The position numbers were made by a program, and so were the translations under genes. Positions 23,715-33,939 of a stretch of DNA of 64,000 nucleotides are shown in pieces. Each line of letters opens with the position of its first letter. The first letter of the stretch is position 1. Source of the stretch: Taudactylus pleione (lineage: Eukaryota; Chordata; Amphibia; Anura; Myobatrachidae); NCBI GenBank assembly GCA_031769625.1, contig JAUIMM010000088.1, positions 5,285,501 through 5,349,500 of the forward strand, written 5' to 3'. The notes under the pieces are model-generated. The model was given only the letters and a program-made list of their open reading frames with translations. It had not been told where the DNA came from and searched no databases.

Positions 23715-24499
23715 TCATGGTTCCTGGTCCTGCTCTTCCTGGCTCGAGAATTGCATCCTTTCCATTTCCATCCTCAGCCGAAGCTCCATGTTTTCTTTAT
23801 GTATTTGCTGGATTCCACTGTACATTGATGGCATTGCAACCTGTTCAGTTTGTAGTGGTGGATCTACTTCAGTGGATCTTCTTTTGATATCATCCGTCAA
23901 CAGATGCAGTTGGTTGGCAATCAATCTTGTGTTTGTGTTGCCTTGATGCTGCCACTACCATATGGTTAAGGCGGCTGTCCATCTGTTGGAGACGACTAAA
24001 AAGCAAATCAATAGTTGTTGTCATTAGACGAAAGTACTGGCCTACCGTTTCCCAACTGCATGAGTGACTTTGCTGTATAGTTTAAATCTGGTTCATGCTC
24101 TGCCCCAGGCTGTTAAAATTTCGTTTCATCCATTCCCGATCTTCCGCCCTTCGTTCCTCTATTCATTCACGATCTTCTCTTCTCCTTTGTTCAAACCATT
24201 CCCGATCTTCTCTTCTCCTTTGTTCAAACCATTCCCGATCATCTATTATTCTCTGTTTCATCCATTCACGACAGCGGCGGATTGGGCCGCCGGGACAGTT
24301 CCCGCTGGACCAGTCCCCTTGCTGGCCGGTGGCCGGCGGCCGCCCAACCCACTCTTCAATGACTAACCCCAGTCCCGCTGCCCGCATCCTTCGATCAGGC
24401 AGCTGCACAGCGCAGGAGCTTAGTGGCGGCGGCCCCTCAGCACGCCCCACCGCAATAGTCTAAGCCCCCTCCCCCGGGCCTCCGCTCCCCAGTCCCGCT

Positions 24500-25400
24500 G
24501 CTTCCCACCATTACTCCTATCCTGCTTCCCACTATTACTCCTATCCTGCCCCTGCTTCCCACCATTACTCCTATCCTGCTTCCCACTATTACGCCTATCC
24601 TGCCCTGCTTCCCACTATTACTCCTATCCTGCCCCTGCTTCTCACCATTACTCCTATCCTGCTTCCCAATATTACTCCTATCCGGCCCCTGCTTCTCACC
24701 ACTACTCCTATCCTGCTTCCCATTATTACTCCTATCCTGCCCCTGCTTCCCACCATTACTCCTATCCTGCTTCCCACTATTACTCCTATCCTGCCCCTGC
24801 TTCCCACCATTACTCCTATCCTGCTTCCCACTATTACGCCTATCCTTCCCCTGCTTCCCAATATTACTCCTATCCTGCCCCTGCTTCTCACCATTACTCC
24901 TATCCTGCCCCTGCTTCTCACCACTACTCCTATCCTGCTTCCCACCATTACTCCTATCCTGCTTCCCAATATTACTCCTATCCTGCCCCTGCTTCCCACC
25001 ATTACTCCTATCCTGCCCCTGCTTCCCACCATTACTCCTATCATGCCCCTGCTTCCCACCATTACTCATATCCTGCCCCCTGCTTCCCACCATTACTTCT
25101 ATCCTGCCCCCTGCTTCCCACCATTACTTCTATCCTGCCTCTGCTTTCCACTATAACTCATATCCTGCCCCCTGTACTGAACTACTACTCCGCCTGCCCC
25201 ACACTATTATTACTCCAAGCCTGCACCAGCTCTGCCATTACTACTACGCCCATCCTACCCTCAAATCCACACTACTACTCCCATTCAACCCCCTGCTTCC
25301 CACTACTACTATTCTCATCCTGCTCCTTGCATCCCACTACTATTACTACTCCCATCCTGCTTCCCACTACTGCTACTCCCATCCCGACCCCAGCGGTGGT
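24500..25400. repeat. Minisatellite, 25-30 bp unit
   Basis: Units are TATCCTGCCCCTGCTTCCCA followed by CCATTACTCC, with shorter forms lacking GCCCC. The 30-bp units keep frame, so a minus-strand frame reads GKQGQDRSNG repeats. I regard that as a by-product. Confidence 0.93.
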
Positions 25401-25419
25401 GGAGTTTATGAAGTTTGTG

Positions 25420-25930
25420 ATCCAGGTACTATTTCTTGCGGAGGACAATGTGTTTTACTTTTTTCCTGCAGTGGCCAATGTGTTTTTTTTTCTTGTGGAG
25501 TCCAATGCGTTTGTATTTTTACCTGTGGAGGCCAATGCATTTGTTTGGGGCCGGTGTGTTTTGATTTTCTTCTTGTTGAAGCTAATGTGTTTTTATTTTT
25601 TCATGTGTGGACCAATGTGTTTTTATTGTTTTCCTGTGGGGGATAATGTGTTTTTTTTCTGTGGGGGATAATGTGTTTTATTTTTATCATGTGTGGACCA
25701 ATGTGTTTTTATTTTTTTCATGTCGGGATAATGTGTTTTTTTTTTCCTGTGTGGGATAATGTTTTATTTTCTGTGGGGGATAATGTGTTTTTTTGTTCCT
25801 GTGGGGGATAATGTGTTTTATTTTTTCCTGTGGGGGATAATGTGTTTTTTATTTTTTTCGGTGGGGGATAATGTGTTTTTTTTTTTTCCTGTGGGGGATA
25901 ATGTGATTTATTTTTTTCTAGTACGTTGTT
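25420..25930. repeat. GGGGGATAATGTGTTTT minisatellite
   Basis: About 18 imperfect units of 25-33 bp share TGTGGGGGATAATGTG followed by a T run and CCTG. The reverse complement matches the A-rich units at 2515-2665 and the edge units of the array at 33940. Confidence 0.9.
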
Positions 25931-26058
25931 TTTGATCTACACACGTGTTTGAGTGGCAGTGCAGATTCAGACGCATGCACCAAGTGTATTAGAAATTTGT
26001 TGGGTGTTCCTAGGTGGTTACAGGGGTTTGGCTACAGAGACACTGAATTGCTCACACT

Positions 26059-26233
26059 CAGGGGCAGAACTATGGGAGACAATGGAGGCGCCTGCCGCCG
26101 GGCGCCAGCACTGAAGGGGCACCTCCACCATCACCCACAATATATTCACCCCACTTAGGGCTGTAAATATGGGAGATAGAGGGCACTAAATAATAACTTG
26201 CCTCCGGGCGTCTGGGATGAACTTACGCCACTG
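26059..26233. mobile_element. 175-bp hAT MITE, perfect 8-bp TSD
   Basis: The element starts CAGGGGCAGAACTATGGGAG and ends GATGAACTTACGCCACTG. The direct repeat ctcacact flanks it (26051-26058 and 26234-26241). It is nested in the 2.4-kb hAT element, so it is the younger insertion. Confidence 0.93.
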
Positions 26234-26328
26234 CTCACACTGGAGGCCATACTTAGACGGATGATCTGCACCTAGCATAGGGCTGTTGAAAGTTCCAATG
26301 GTGCGACCGATGGTGGTGTCTAAAGTCT

Positions 26329-26495
26329 TCAGGGTCTATTCACTAATCCTTAGAGATATAAATTGAGAAAAATAAGTCTCACCCAATCAGCAAGCAACTG
26401 TTATTTTTCAAACATTGACTGTTAACTGAAAGGAGCTGATTGTCTGAGACTTATCTTTCTCTCTCTCCATGGATTAGCAAATAGAACCCTTAGAC
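26329..26495. mobile_element. Palindromic MITE
   Basis: AGGGTCTATTCACTAATCC at the left pairs with GGATTAGCAAATAGAACCCT at the right, and internal segments (AAATAAGTCTCACCCAATCAG-like and CTGATTGTCTGAGACTTATC) also pair. I could not settle the target duplication. It lies in the 2.4-kb hAT element. Confidence 0.7.
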
Positions 26496-26917
26496 ACTGA
26501 AAGTGGGCCTCTCAGTCCTTGCATATTTGCTTAAAGTTACAGACGAAACTGTAGCAAAAGAAGCAAGGACGGCTGCAACTATGTCCACCTCAGAATCGGG
26601 CCCTATGAGAAGGGATCCCTCCCCCTCGACAGACCCCGCCCCCATTAGGGCTGCTTCCATAAATTTCCCGGGCTGGTTTTCCATCCCAATCCGCCCCTGA
26701 TTCACGATGCTCTGTCATACGTTGCTCTACAGACTTCAAACACTCAACAGCAACACTGACTTGTTGTGGTGGTTCTTGATGTTCTTTAGACAAAATTACA
26801 TCATATAGCAGGATTATTATAACAAATGTCAAATTATGTAAATAAACATAAAGGTATTGTAAAAAAAATACCTTACTTCCAAAAAAAATGTATGTATAAT
26901 AATTTATTTGCACTTAC

Positions 26918-26997
26918 TGCGTCATTTAATTGCAAGTTTGAGGAGGATGGTCTTACTGATGCAGTATCCATGTTACTCTCTATTGTACTTTGTCCTC
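26918..26997 (-). pseudogene. Candidate exon, 80 bp
   Basis: The acceptor is ataattgcag|GAGGAC and the donor GACGCA|gtaagt. In phase 1 it reads GQSTIESNMDTASVRPSSSN, a Ser-rich linker. Confidence 0.6.
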
Positions 26998-27215
26998 CTG
27001 CAATTATACAAAACAATTAAAAATTAAAATGGATATATATAGTAACATTTTTTTTATAAATATTTATTTATGTGGATTAATACCAAAAAATAACTCATTT
27101 AAAAAATGAACATTTATTAACATTACATTAACAACGGTATGTAGTGAATATTCCGATGTAAAACAGTACAATGAATGAAACTTAGATAGGCTTGATTATT
27201 TTTAAACAGACATAC

Positions 27216-27311
27216 CTGTGTATGTCTTGTGGCTTGTACTGTGGTCATAGTCCTGGCTGCCCTTTCACCTACGGTTTCTTCCTGATCAGAAGAAACTCTT
27301 CTTTCTGTGTT
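27216..27311 (-). pseudogene. Candidate exon, 96 bp, duplicate of the previous one
   Basis: The acceptor is aaagcag|AAAACACAG and the donor CACAG|gtatgt. It reads ENTERRVSSDQEETVGERAA and then RTMTTVQATR, which aligns with the preceding exon (RRVS, then acidic residues, then RT or RTM). The end phase differs by one base from what the next exon needs, which suggests a small indel. Confidence 0.6.
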
Positions 27312-27712
27312 TTCTGCTTTAAGATTACAACATATTAATGTTTTCCCAATGTCATAAAATCATTCTGTTATGAGTATTGGTAACCCAAGAAAAATCACTA
27401 GTGAAGTGTGTAGTATCTGTACTAAGTCAGATTCCCTTTATGTAATCCCACAATGAAGATTTGATAAATAAAAAATGGGGGTACTTCACTCACTATGCAA
27501 CATGTGTTCTCAAGTATTTAAAATTGTATTTAAACATATAATATGGACCAGAATGTGTAGGAATGTTTGCATTGGAATTCTGACTGACAGTATTTCAAAC
27601 GCAACCATAATGGTCACAAGACTCCTTTAAGTTTTATAGCTGAAAATATAATTATAATCAATAATTATTCAATGCCTCTACTTAGTAAATATATTGTACA
27701 TTTTGGTTAAAC

Positions 27713-27816
27713 ATGCATATATGTGTCCAACATGGTTATTCCCGTGGCTGCGGTCCTTGGTTCACTTTCGCTGGCATGTTCTTCAACAAAAGAAACTCTT
27801 CTTGTTCTCTTTTCTC
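27713..27816 (-). pseudogene. Candidate exon, 104 bp
   Basis: The acceptor is tctgcag|GAGAAAAG and a weak donor may follow at CAT|gttt. In phase 1 it reads EKRTRRVSFVEEHASESE and then PRTAATGIT. It resembles the next exon (27216-27311), so the two look like an old exon duplication. Confidence 0.6.
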
Positions 27817-27906
27817 CTGCAGATTTTTTTTTAAATGAATAATTGAATAATTTTATGTAGAATTTAAAAAAATTGTTAAAGCAAAGTAAATGACAACACA
27901 ACTTAC

Positions 27907-27999
27907 CTTCGGTTTCTGATGGTGTTATTGCAGGTTTCTTTCCTGTCATTGTTTCCTTCTTTGTTTGCGTGGTTTTTTTACTGCTCCTCTTTGGCGTTC
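27907..27999 (-). pseudogene. Candidate exon, 93 bp
   Basis: The acceptor is ttgtatag|GAACG and the donor GAAG|gtaagt. Joined in phase 1 to the preceding exon, it reads a Lys/Thr-rich stretch (GTPKRSSKKTTQTKKE, then KPAITPSETE). The acceptor is part of the 8-bp duplication of the MITE at 28008-28209, so a copy of it remains next to the exon. Confidence 0.65.
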
Positions 28000-28007
28000 C
28001 TATACAA

Positions 28008-28209
28008 CACAGGTTCTCAAACTCGGTCCTCAGGACCCCAAACGGTGCATGTTTTCCATGTCTCCACACTAAATCAAGTTAAATAATTAGCTCCACCTGT
28101 GGACCTTTTAAAATGTGTCAGTGAGTAATGATTACACCTGTTTACCTGCTGGGTGACCTGCAAAACATGACCTGTGTGAGGTCCTGAGGACCGAGCTTGA
28201 GAACCACTG
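28008..28209. mobile_element. 202-bp hAT MITE on a splice acceptor, 8-bp TSD
   Basis: The element starts CACAGGTTCTCAAACTCGGT and ends GAGCTTGAGAACCACTG (inverted repeats). The direct repeat ctatacaa flanks it perfectly (28000-28007 and 28210-28217). On the minus strand the duplicated octamer is ttgtatag, the acceptor of the exon at 27907-27999, so the insertion keeps an acceptor-like sequence next to that exon. Confidence 0.93.
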
Positions 28210-28313
28210 CTATACAACAATATCCACAATAAAAGTTGGACACTTATTTTTAACAATTACAAGTCCTTCAGTACTTGTAAAAACAGAAAAAACAACCCCC
28301 AAAAAATAATAAT

Positions 28314-28346
28314 AAAATATATATATATATATATATATATGTATAT
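28314..28346. repeat. (AT)n microsatellite
   Basis: A run of AT dinucleotides in the intron below the Myb/SANT exon donor. Confidence 0.9.
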
Positions 28347-28368
28347 CTATATATAGAGATACACATAC

Positions 28369-28752
28369 CTTGTGAGCAAGTGCCTGGAACTTCTTCGTCT
28401 CTGACCATATCAAAGTGTGTCTGTATCTTCTTCTCCCATTCTTTCTCCAGGTCATTTACATCTTGGATTTTGTTATAAGTTGTCTTTTTACAGTCACGAA
28501 GCCTCTTCTTGCATTTTTCTGGTGCCGGTCTGATTTCCCGACTGAAGAAACGGCTTGCAAAATCTTTTCCCATGTTGAATTTTTTCATTTATGGTGCATG
28601 TTTTTTGCCTGCAGACCAAAAAGCAGAGAGGTGTGAAGAATTACTTGGTCGATGAGGGTCTCCATTTGCCTGGTGCTGAAATTCGGGGCTCTCTGCCTTG
28701 ATCCTTCATCTTCTGACTCATCTTCATCATGTGACACGTTGACAGTCTCCAT
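28369..28752 (-). pseudogene. Exon with decayed Myb/SANT-like DNA-binding domain
   Basis: From the ATG at 28752 the minus strand reads an acidic start (METVNVSHDEDESEDEG), then PNFSTRQMETLIDQV and LLFGLQ, typical of helix 1 of a Myb/SANT-like (trihelix) domain. A TAA at 28589-28591 interrupts it. The same frame resumes with TWEKILQAVSSVGKSD, the W..I..V segment of helix 2. A frameshift is then needed to reach CKKRLRDCKKTTYNKIQD, which matches the last helix. The exon closes at a good donor (CACAAG|gtatgt, 28369/28368). The phase of that second frame matches the following exons, so the frameshift is real decay. Confidence 0.72.
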
Positions 28753-28830
28753 TGTTGATGTGTCTTGGTTTTCTTCTTCTTGACCGATCCTCCTCTGGTC
28801 ACGCTGTTTCTTCTTGTGTCCTTTGACATG

Positions 28831-29615
28831 ATTTAAAATGTTATTAAAAATATAAAAAATATTATATTTAAATATTTACTCCAAAGAAAAAAATAAAGAC
28901 TATTCAAAGAGTGTTAAAAATACACATAGAAGTGTATAAAGCATAAAGGCCTTAAACATGGTAAAACAGGTTGTGTACTGGTTCACGGCAAACATAATGC
29001 AAGTGCTCTAGATCACAGACCAGGAACACTCAGTGACTTCCCACACGTCTAAAGTTAATTAACAAATCCCCTTCCTTGAATAACCTTACATCAATACGTA
29101 ACCCATCACTTCACCCTTGTGACTAACCCCACCCCACAAAACTAAACAGTATAATTTGACATAACCGGATTCTAGCCAAAGTCATACTGGCGGCAGCATT
29201 CAGGCTCCATAATGGTGGACGTTGGTATTATGTGATCCTGATTAAAAATTACATCCTGTTAAAAATAAACATATTTATATCCCTTAAAAGCGATGAAAAA
29301 ATAATGAAATATCAAAATGTGTAACAAACTAAACTTATTATTTTTAATTTTTTTTACATTTTAAATGTTGAACTTATAACATTGTTTACTAAACTAAGTA
29401 CTTAATGCATTTATACAGTTCATGTTTTAAGGATATCCATGGTTTCGCTACCTGCCTAAGTAAAACTAGGACTGTTAGATTGGCGTGAGGATTCAGGGCC
29501 TCTTTTAAACAGACAGCACCCTGGCCTTCAGTATTATAACTATATTCCATTTCAAATATATACATTCATCCAATTATAAATGTATATGTCTCACATGTTA
29601 CCGGGCATGCATATT
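28831..29615. other. AT-rich sequence, no gene seen
   Basis: No credible coding sequence, splice site or defined repeat is visible here. Confidence 0.4.
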
Positions 29616-31210
29616 TATTGATGCCTAAATTCCAATGAGAATTAAAATAGGCATCTAAATACCGACGTCTATCTTAAGACTGACGCTGGAATGCTGAAGG
29701 ACGCCTTATTGAACGAAGCAAGTCTGATGTCCCGGCGTCCCTCCCGGAGGGGGGGGGGGTGGTAGATTTACTGTGGGTGTGGGTTAGGCACCACTAAGGG
29801 ATGGTTGGGGGAGGGGGGACAGGGGATACATGTAGCATTGATAAAAGCATTTAATCAACTCACCAAAAACAACTAAATTATTGAGATGAAAATAAGAACT
29901 TTTGTTAAAAAAAATAATTCAGAAGCACTATGGTATTCACAATCTCTGTCACTTAATCACCAGTTAGCAGTTGTCAATAAAAGAGCCGATTCCCTCAACG
30001 CTGTCAACAACAGTTTCAGTGCAAGGAATGGCAACTATGCTAGGGTGTGTCAAAGCTTTTATATTAAACACAAAGTCTGCGAAAATATAATCAACCCCCT
30101 TGTTCAAATCTAGACGTTGTTATTGGCTATCTCACTGGCTACAGAACACGTCACTTAATTCATCCCCTAGGAACGCAAAATAATTGTTAGAGGAAAAATA
30201 GGTTCCAATATGTTTGGTTCGCAGGCGGCCATTTTATTAGTGCTGTGAATAAAATATCACATTTGCTTCAAAAAGATTTATGTAATATCTAAACGATTCC
30301 GCCACCACCACAGCTAATAGCTAGGATGGCTGATGACGAAATTACGCCATTGTGATTTTGGCACCTATTTTTAGTCCCTGGTCAGGCTAAGGGGTGAGGG
30401 TTTATGAACCCTTGGTGCCACCGGGGGGAGGGTTAGGGTTGGGGGGGGAAAGGTTAGGGTTACATACCAACATGTCCCTATTGTGATCTCTAACGAGCAG
30501 ACTTACGGCTTCAGTATTTCACTTCATATTAGTTAATTTGCAGGCTTACATGATGCTGGACATCTAAATACCGACGTCTAAATCCCCATCTACTACTAAA
30601 GACAGATGCTCAAACCTAGATGGGGCATGAGATTCCGACGTCTAAATTGAGACGCTTGGCATCCCAAACCAATCTTCAGCGGATTAGTATAGTTTTATGG
30701 GGATGAAATTAGTATACTAACGGACTAAATGTGGTCATTATATTTACTGATGCCTAAATTCCAATGGGAGAATAAAATAGGCATCGAAATACCGGGGGGG
30801 GGGGGGGCGGGACTTGGGGTCAGACACCATCCCTGGAGTTTTAGAGTTAGGCACCCCTAAGGGATGGTTAGAGTTAGGGGGGTGAAGGGTTAGGTTACGT
30901 AACAGCCTGCATCGGGATCTCCTCTTGTCAGGCTTTGAACTGGTGGCTTCACAGCCGTCGGGGGTAGGGGGCGGGTAAGGTTTAGGAAACCTGGGGGGAG
31001 GGGTTAGGATCACAATCATTGCAACTGACCTTGTATGTACAGCTGCTAGGGTTATCCGTCTAGGATACAGTGGATATGCATGGTTTAGCGGTTTAGATAC
31101 TGGAAGACGACAGCTAGCGTTAGCCGTCTACAACATGTTGGATATATATATATTTAGACGCCAATATTAAGTCCCCCATGGGGATTTCAGTGTCTCGAAA
31201 TAGAGCGGCG
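29615..31210. repeat. Cluster of arm-family and GGTTAGGG-rich repeats
   Basis: The segment GATGCCTAAATTCCAATG with ATAGGCATC occurs at about 29620 and again at about 30747, same orientation. Each copy is followed by G-rich sequence with GGGTTAG or GGTTAGGG motifs and CACC(C)CTAAGGGATGGTT. These segments match the inner part of the arms at 20930 and 37655 (CTATCTTAAGAC and similar motifs). The 75-codon frame at 29886-30113 resembles no family that I know. Confidence 0.65.
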
Positions 31211-31930
31211 GCATCTAATCCGTAGGTTTATTATCTACATTCCACTCATACACAGACTAATAATAGTGTTGTGTGTAGTGTAGGTGCAAAACAGGGAACA
31301 TAAGTCAGGGGTCTTGTATTTAAACACAACCAAATTATAAAAATTCATACTGATCTACCTATACTTTAGCCACATACAGTTCCTTGCATTACTTATTTAA
31401 TCCTAAAAAATTTTGGTGGTTTACGGAAATAAAATATAAATGCTGCTTTTTTTAATAAAAAAAAAATTATTTGCTGTATGATTGACATTTATCATATAAT
31501 CATAATAAATGAGTATTAAAATATAAATATATATTTTAAAATAAGTTTACATTTTTCAAAAAAAAAAAAAAGCAAAACAGTAGTAAAACATATAGGCATT
31601 TATTTATTTTTTAGACCTTAGGCAATATTCAGTAAAGTGCAACTTCCATAATATTTAGATTTTAAAGTGAACAAATTAAGTTCTAATCACATTATGAATG
31701 AAAATAAACAATCTAATAACTGTACAGAGTGGAATACTCAAGCATAACACAGGTAAACTTTAAATTAACATATGCAGAAAAGTGCTGCAGATTTATGCTT
31801 TTAGCAAGAAAAAAAGGAATTAAAGTTTTAAATTGTCCATAATCCAGTATGGCGCCTCTTGTAGATTAATTATGTTATCTACTGTACAAAACAATAATAT
31901 TCTGTTACCAGCAAAGGTTGTATCTTTACC
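31211..31930. other. AT-rich sequence, no gene seen
   Basis: Long A and T runs with no recognisable feature until the FLYWCH exon. Confidence 0.4.
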
Positions 31931-32426
31931 AGGAAAACAGCGCCATCAATTTCTCTTACATTTTGAGGTAGATTTATATCTGTCAAAGACTGGGCTTCTG
32001 TAAGTAAATCCTCTCTTCTGGCCCTTTTTATAACTTGCCTCAAAGCATCTCGATTAGGCATGGCAATAGCACTGGTATTTGGCATTTCTGTGGTGACATT
32101 CTGAATTATATGTGCTGGAGTTTCTGCTGTACATCTTGCCCTTTGTTTCAAAGCAGCTCTGGCGATTAATACATCAGTGTGAAGGGCACGAAGAGGATGA
32201 TTGTGCTCTCCATGTGAACGCACTGCAGGTTCTCCAAAATCAATGGTACTGGCATATGATGAACAGTAGCCACTTTTTTTTCCACACAGTTCCAATAAGA
32301 AATGTCCCCTCTCGTCTTGATTTTAGCAAACAAATATCCATGTACAGTATGTTCAACAACATACCTCCCTTTTGTGAAGGAACAAGATTGCATGAGGGTT
32401 GCTGTTGTTGTTGTTACATTGTTCAT
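31931..32426 (-). pseudogene. FLYWCH zinc finger exon, MULE-type transposase-like
   Basis: The minus strand reads GYLFAKIKTRGDISYWNCVE, then in the next frame KSGYCSSYASTIDFGE and GEHNHP. The pattern W-x-C, C, H-x-H is a FLYWCH zinc finger. The change of frame is at an A8 run (32274-32281) where nine A would keep the frame. After the finger, RDALRQVIKRARRE and DINLPQNVRE resemble the linker seen before the catalytic region in animal proteins pairing FLYWCH with a MULE-type transposase (family knowledge). The exon ends at a plausible donor (TTCCTG|gtaaag, about 31931). I do not find the catalytic domain in the window. Confidence 0.72.
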
Positions 32427-33621
32427 TCCTTGACCAACTCCAAAGCAAAATTTTAAAGTTTTGACTATTTGTGCTGAAAGGCGTGGTATTTATAGGTAGG
32501 CTGTAACTTACAAAATTATTCATAATCACATGCTCTAGAGTCTAGAATTTAAATTCGATTGGATTTTATTAAAGTCCCTCCCTCTGGGTTCATGCTAAAT
32601 TTCGTAATAACAGTAGATTGGCTGGACATGATCTTTGGGGTGGTATATTAGCTACATCCAGAGGCGTCACTAGGATTGGTGTCACCTGGTGCTGTAACTC
32701 ACAGTGACACCCCACCCCCTCTCCACCCAAAAAAAAAATCAGGACCAAGGTGCGCAGCTCCGTGCTCTCTCCCCCCTTACCAGTTCACCACTCACACTGC
32801 AGTGCTCCTCCCAGAATGCTGGGCGCACCCGGCCGGCGTGATGACATCCCGCCCTGTATTCTGAGTAGAGAAGAGAGGAGGACGGTCTGATGGACTGGAC
32901 CAAAATACTGCCGCCGCCAGTCCGTCCACACCTTCCCACCTGCGTGCGGTGGTGGTAGTGGAGAGCGGACTGGTGGGTGCGGGCAGGAGTGTGGGGGTGG
33001 CAGCGCATGTGGGGGGTGGGGTGAGAATGCAGGGCTGCCAAGAGAAAACTTGGGCCCTGGTACAGCAACCTCCCATGGATTTTCTGGAGAGGGAGTGGCC
33101 CTAGCATGTTGAGAGAATGGCTGCACTTTTTTGGGGTTGTGTCTAGCATGTGAGAAGCACCCACTCATAGGAACATGACAGGTCAGCATTTTTTAAGAGC
33201 TGACCATATATTGGCCACTTTCTTTTTGGAAACAAATAGATTTTTTAACAGTGCCCAGAAACTGCCCCACTGTTTTTTTTTGGGACGCAGAAGACCCAGT
33301 AACACACCACACGGCCTCTGAAACACAGAGAGTGGTCGCAGGCATCCCGCTGTTCACTGGTGTCTGTTCCTGCCGGTAACAATGCGGCCTTTCTTTTACA
33401 CTGGGGGAGGGATCTGCTCTGCCCTCCAGTTTGACACCACCTGGCACTCTGACAAGAAGTCTTAATGTTAAGTCTTGCGTGTTTCCCCAGTGCCCATTTC
33501 TCGGCCACATCAAAGTGCCAGATGGCAGAGGAATTTTGCAGGGCAAACACCCGAGAAATTAAGTTTAGGGAGAATGCTGATATACATATAAATATCTTTA
33601 TTTATCCATCTATCATCTATG

Positions 33622-33624
<3 letters not shown>

Positions 33625-33663
<39 letters not shown>
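33625..33663. repeat. (TA)n microsatellite
   Basis: An uninterrupted run of TA dinucleotides inside the 4.6-kb hAT-like element. Confidence 0.95.
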
Positions 33664-33666
<3 letters not shown>

Positions 33667-33939
33667 GCCACACAACACAACAGTAGCAGTCCAGACAGGA
33701 TATTGTACTGGCCCAGAGAGCATACCCCCACAGCCGTTTCTAGAGGCTGGAGCTCCCAGTGCGAACATTTAAAATGTGCACCCCACACACACACACAAAA
33801 AAAAGCTTAAGATAGTAAATTTGGTCTCACATCAAAAGACTTCCCTATGAATAAATAATGATAAAATAACCATAGGATTAGGGACAGCAAGATCTGTTAA
33901 AATTTCCAAGGTACATCATCAGTGCCCCCCCACCCCCGC

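Larger units (their letters stand above)
24272..26699. mobile_element. 2.4-kb non-autonomous hAT element, 8-bp TSD
   Basis: The left end is CAGCGGCGGATTGGG and the right end is CCCAATCCGCCCCTG, inverted repeats with one mismatch. The direct repeat attcacga flanks it perfectly (24264-24271 and 26700-26707). No transposase is encoded. The interior is two minisatellites (24500-25400 and 25420-25930) plus a nested 175-bp MITE. It is inserted in the last exon of the Myb/SANT-like gene. Long minus-strand frames over 24437-25093 come from the repeat. Confidence 0.95.
23715..26783 (-). pseudogene. Last exon, helical repeat region, split by a hAT insertion
   Basis: The acceptor is tgtctaaag|AACATC (26783). 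The exon reads EHQEPPQQVSVAVECLKSVE, meets the 2.4-kb hAT element at 26699/24272, and continues at 24271 without loss once one duplication copy is dropped. It then has repeats of about ten residues (DREWFEQRRR, twice, plus variants), followed in shifted frames by FRLMTTTIDLLFSRLQQMDS and finally a charged C-terminus (KENMELRLRMEMERMQ) with a stop at 23715-23717. The C-terminal part resembles the coiled-coil tail of Myb/SANT proteins of mobile-element type. At least two frameshifts are needed. Confidence 0.68.
23715..28830 (-). pseudogene. Multi-exon Myb/SANT-like gene, overall span
   Basis: At least six minus-strand exons are recognisable by canonical acceptor and donor sites and by matching reading phase (details in the exon entries). 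The product would have an N-terminal Myb/SANT-like DNA-binding domain, a basic and acidic linker with duplicated segments, and a C-terminal charged helical region with EDREWFEQRR-type repeats. This layout resembles Myb/SANT proteins of the NAIF1 or 'partner of profilin'-like kind; related domains occur in the second gene of Harbinger transposons (family knowledge). Two hAT insertions interrupt it (24272-26699 and 28008-28209). A stop and a frameshift in the DNA-binding domain indicate a pseudogene. I cannot tell whether it began as a transposon gene or a host gene. Confidence 0.7.

Noticed and set aside
24437..25093. Minus-strand 218-codon frame with GKQGQDRSNG repeats
   Set aside because: The unit is 30 bp, so the frame stays open by arithmetic; it lies in a non-autonomous hAT element.
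32739..33164. Overlapping frames of 94-141 codons in a GC-rich segment
   Set aside because: Three minus-strand frames overlap in different registers in GC-rich sequence of the hAT-like element; none has a recognisable domain.
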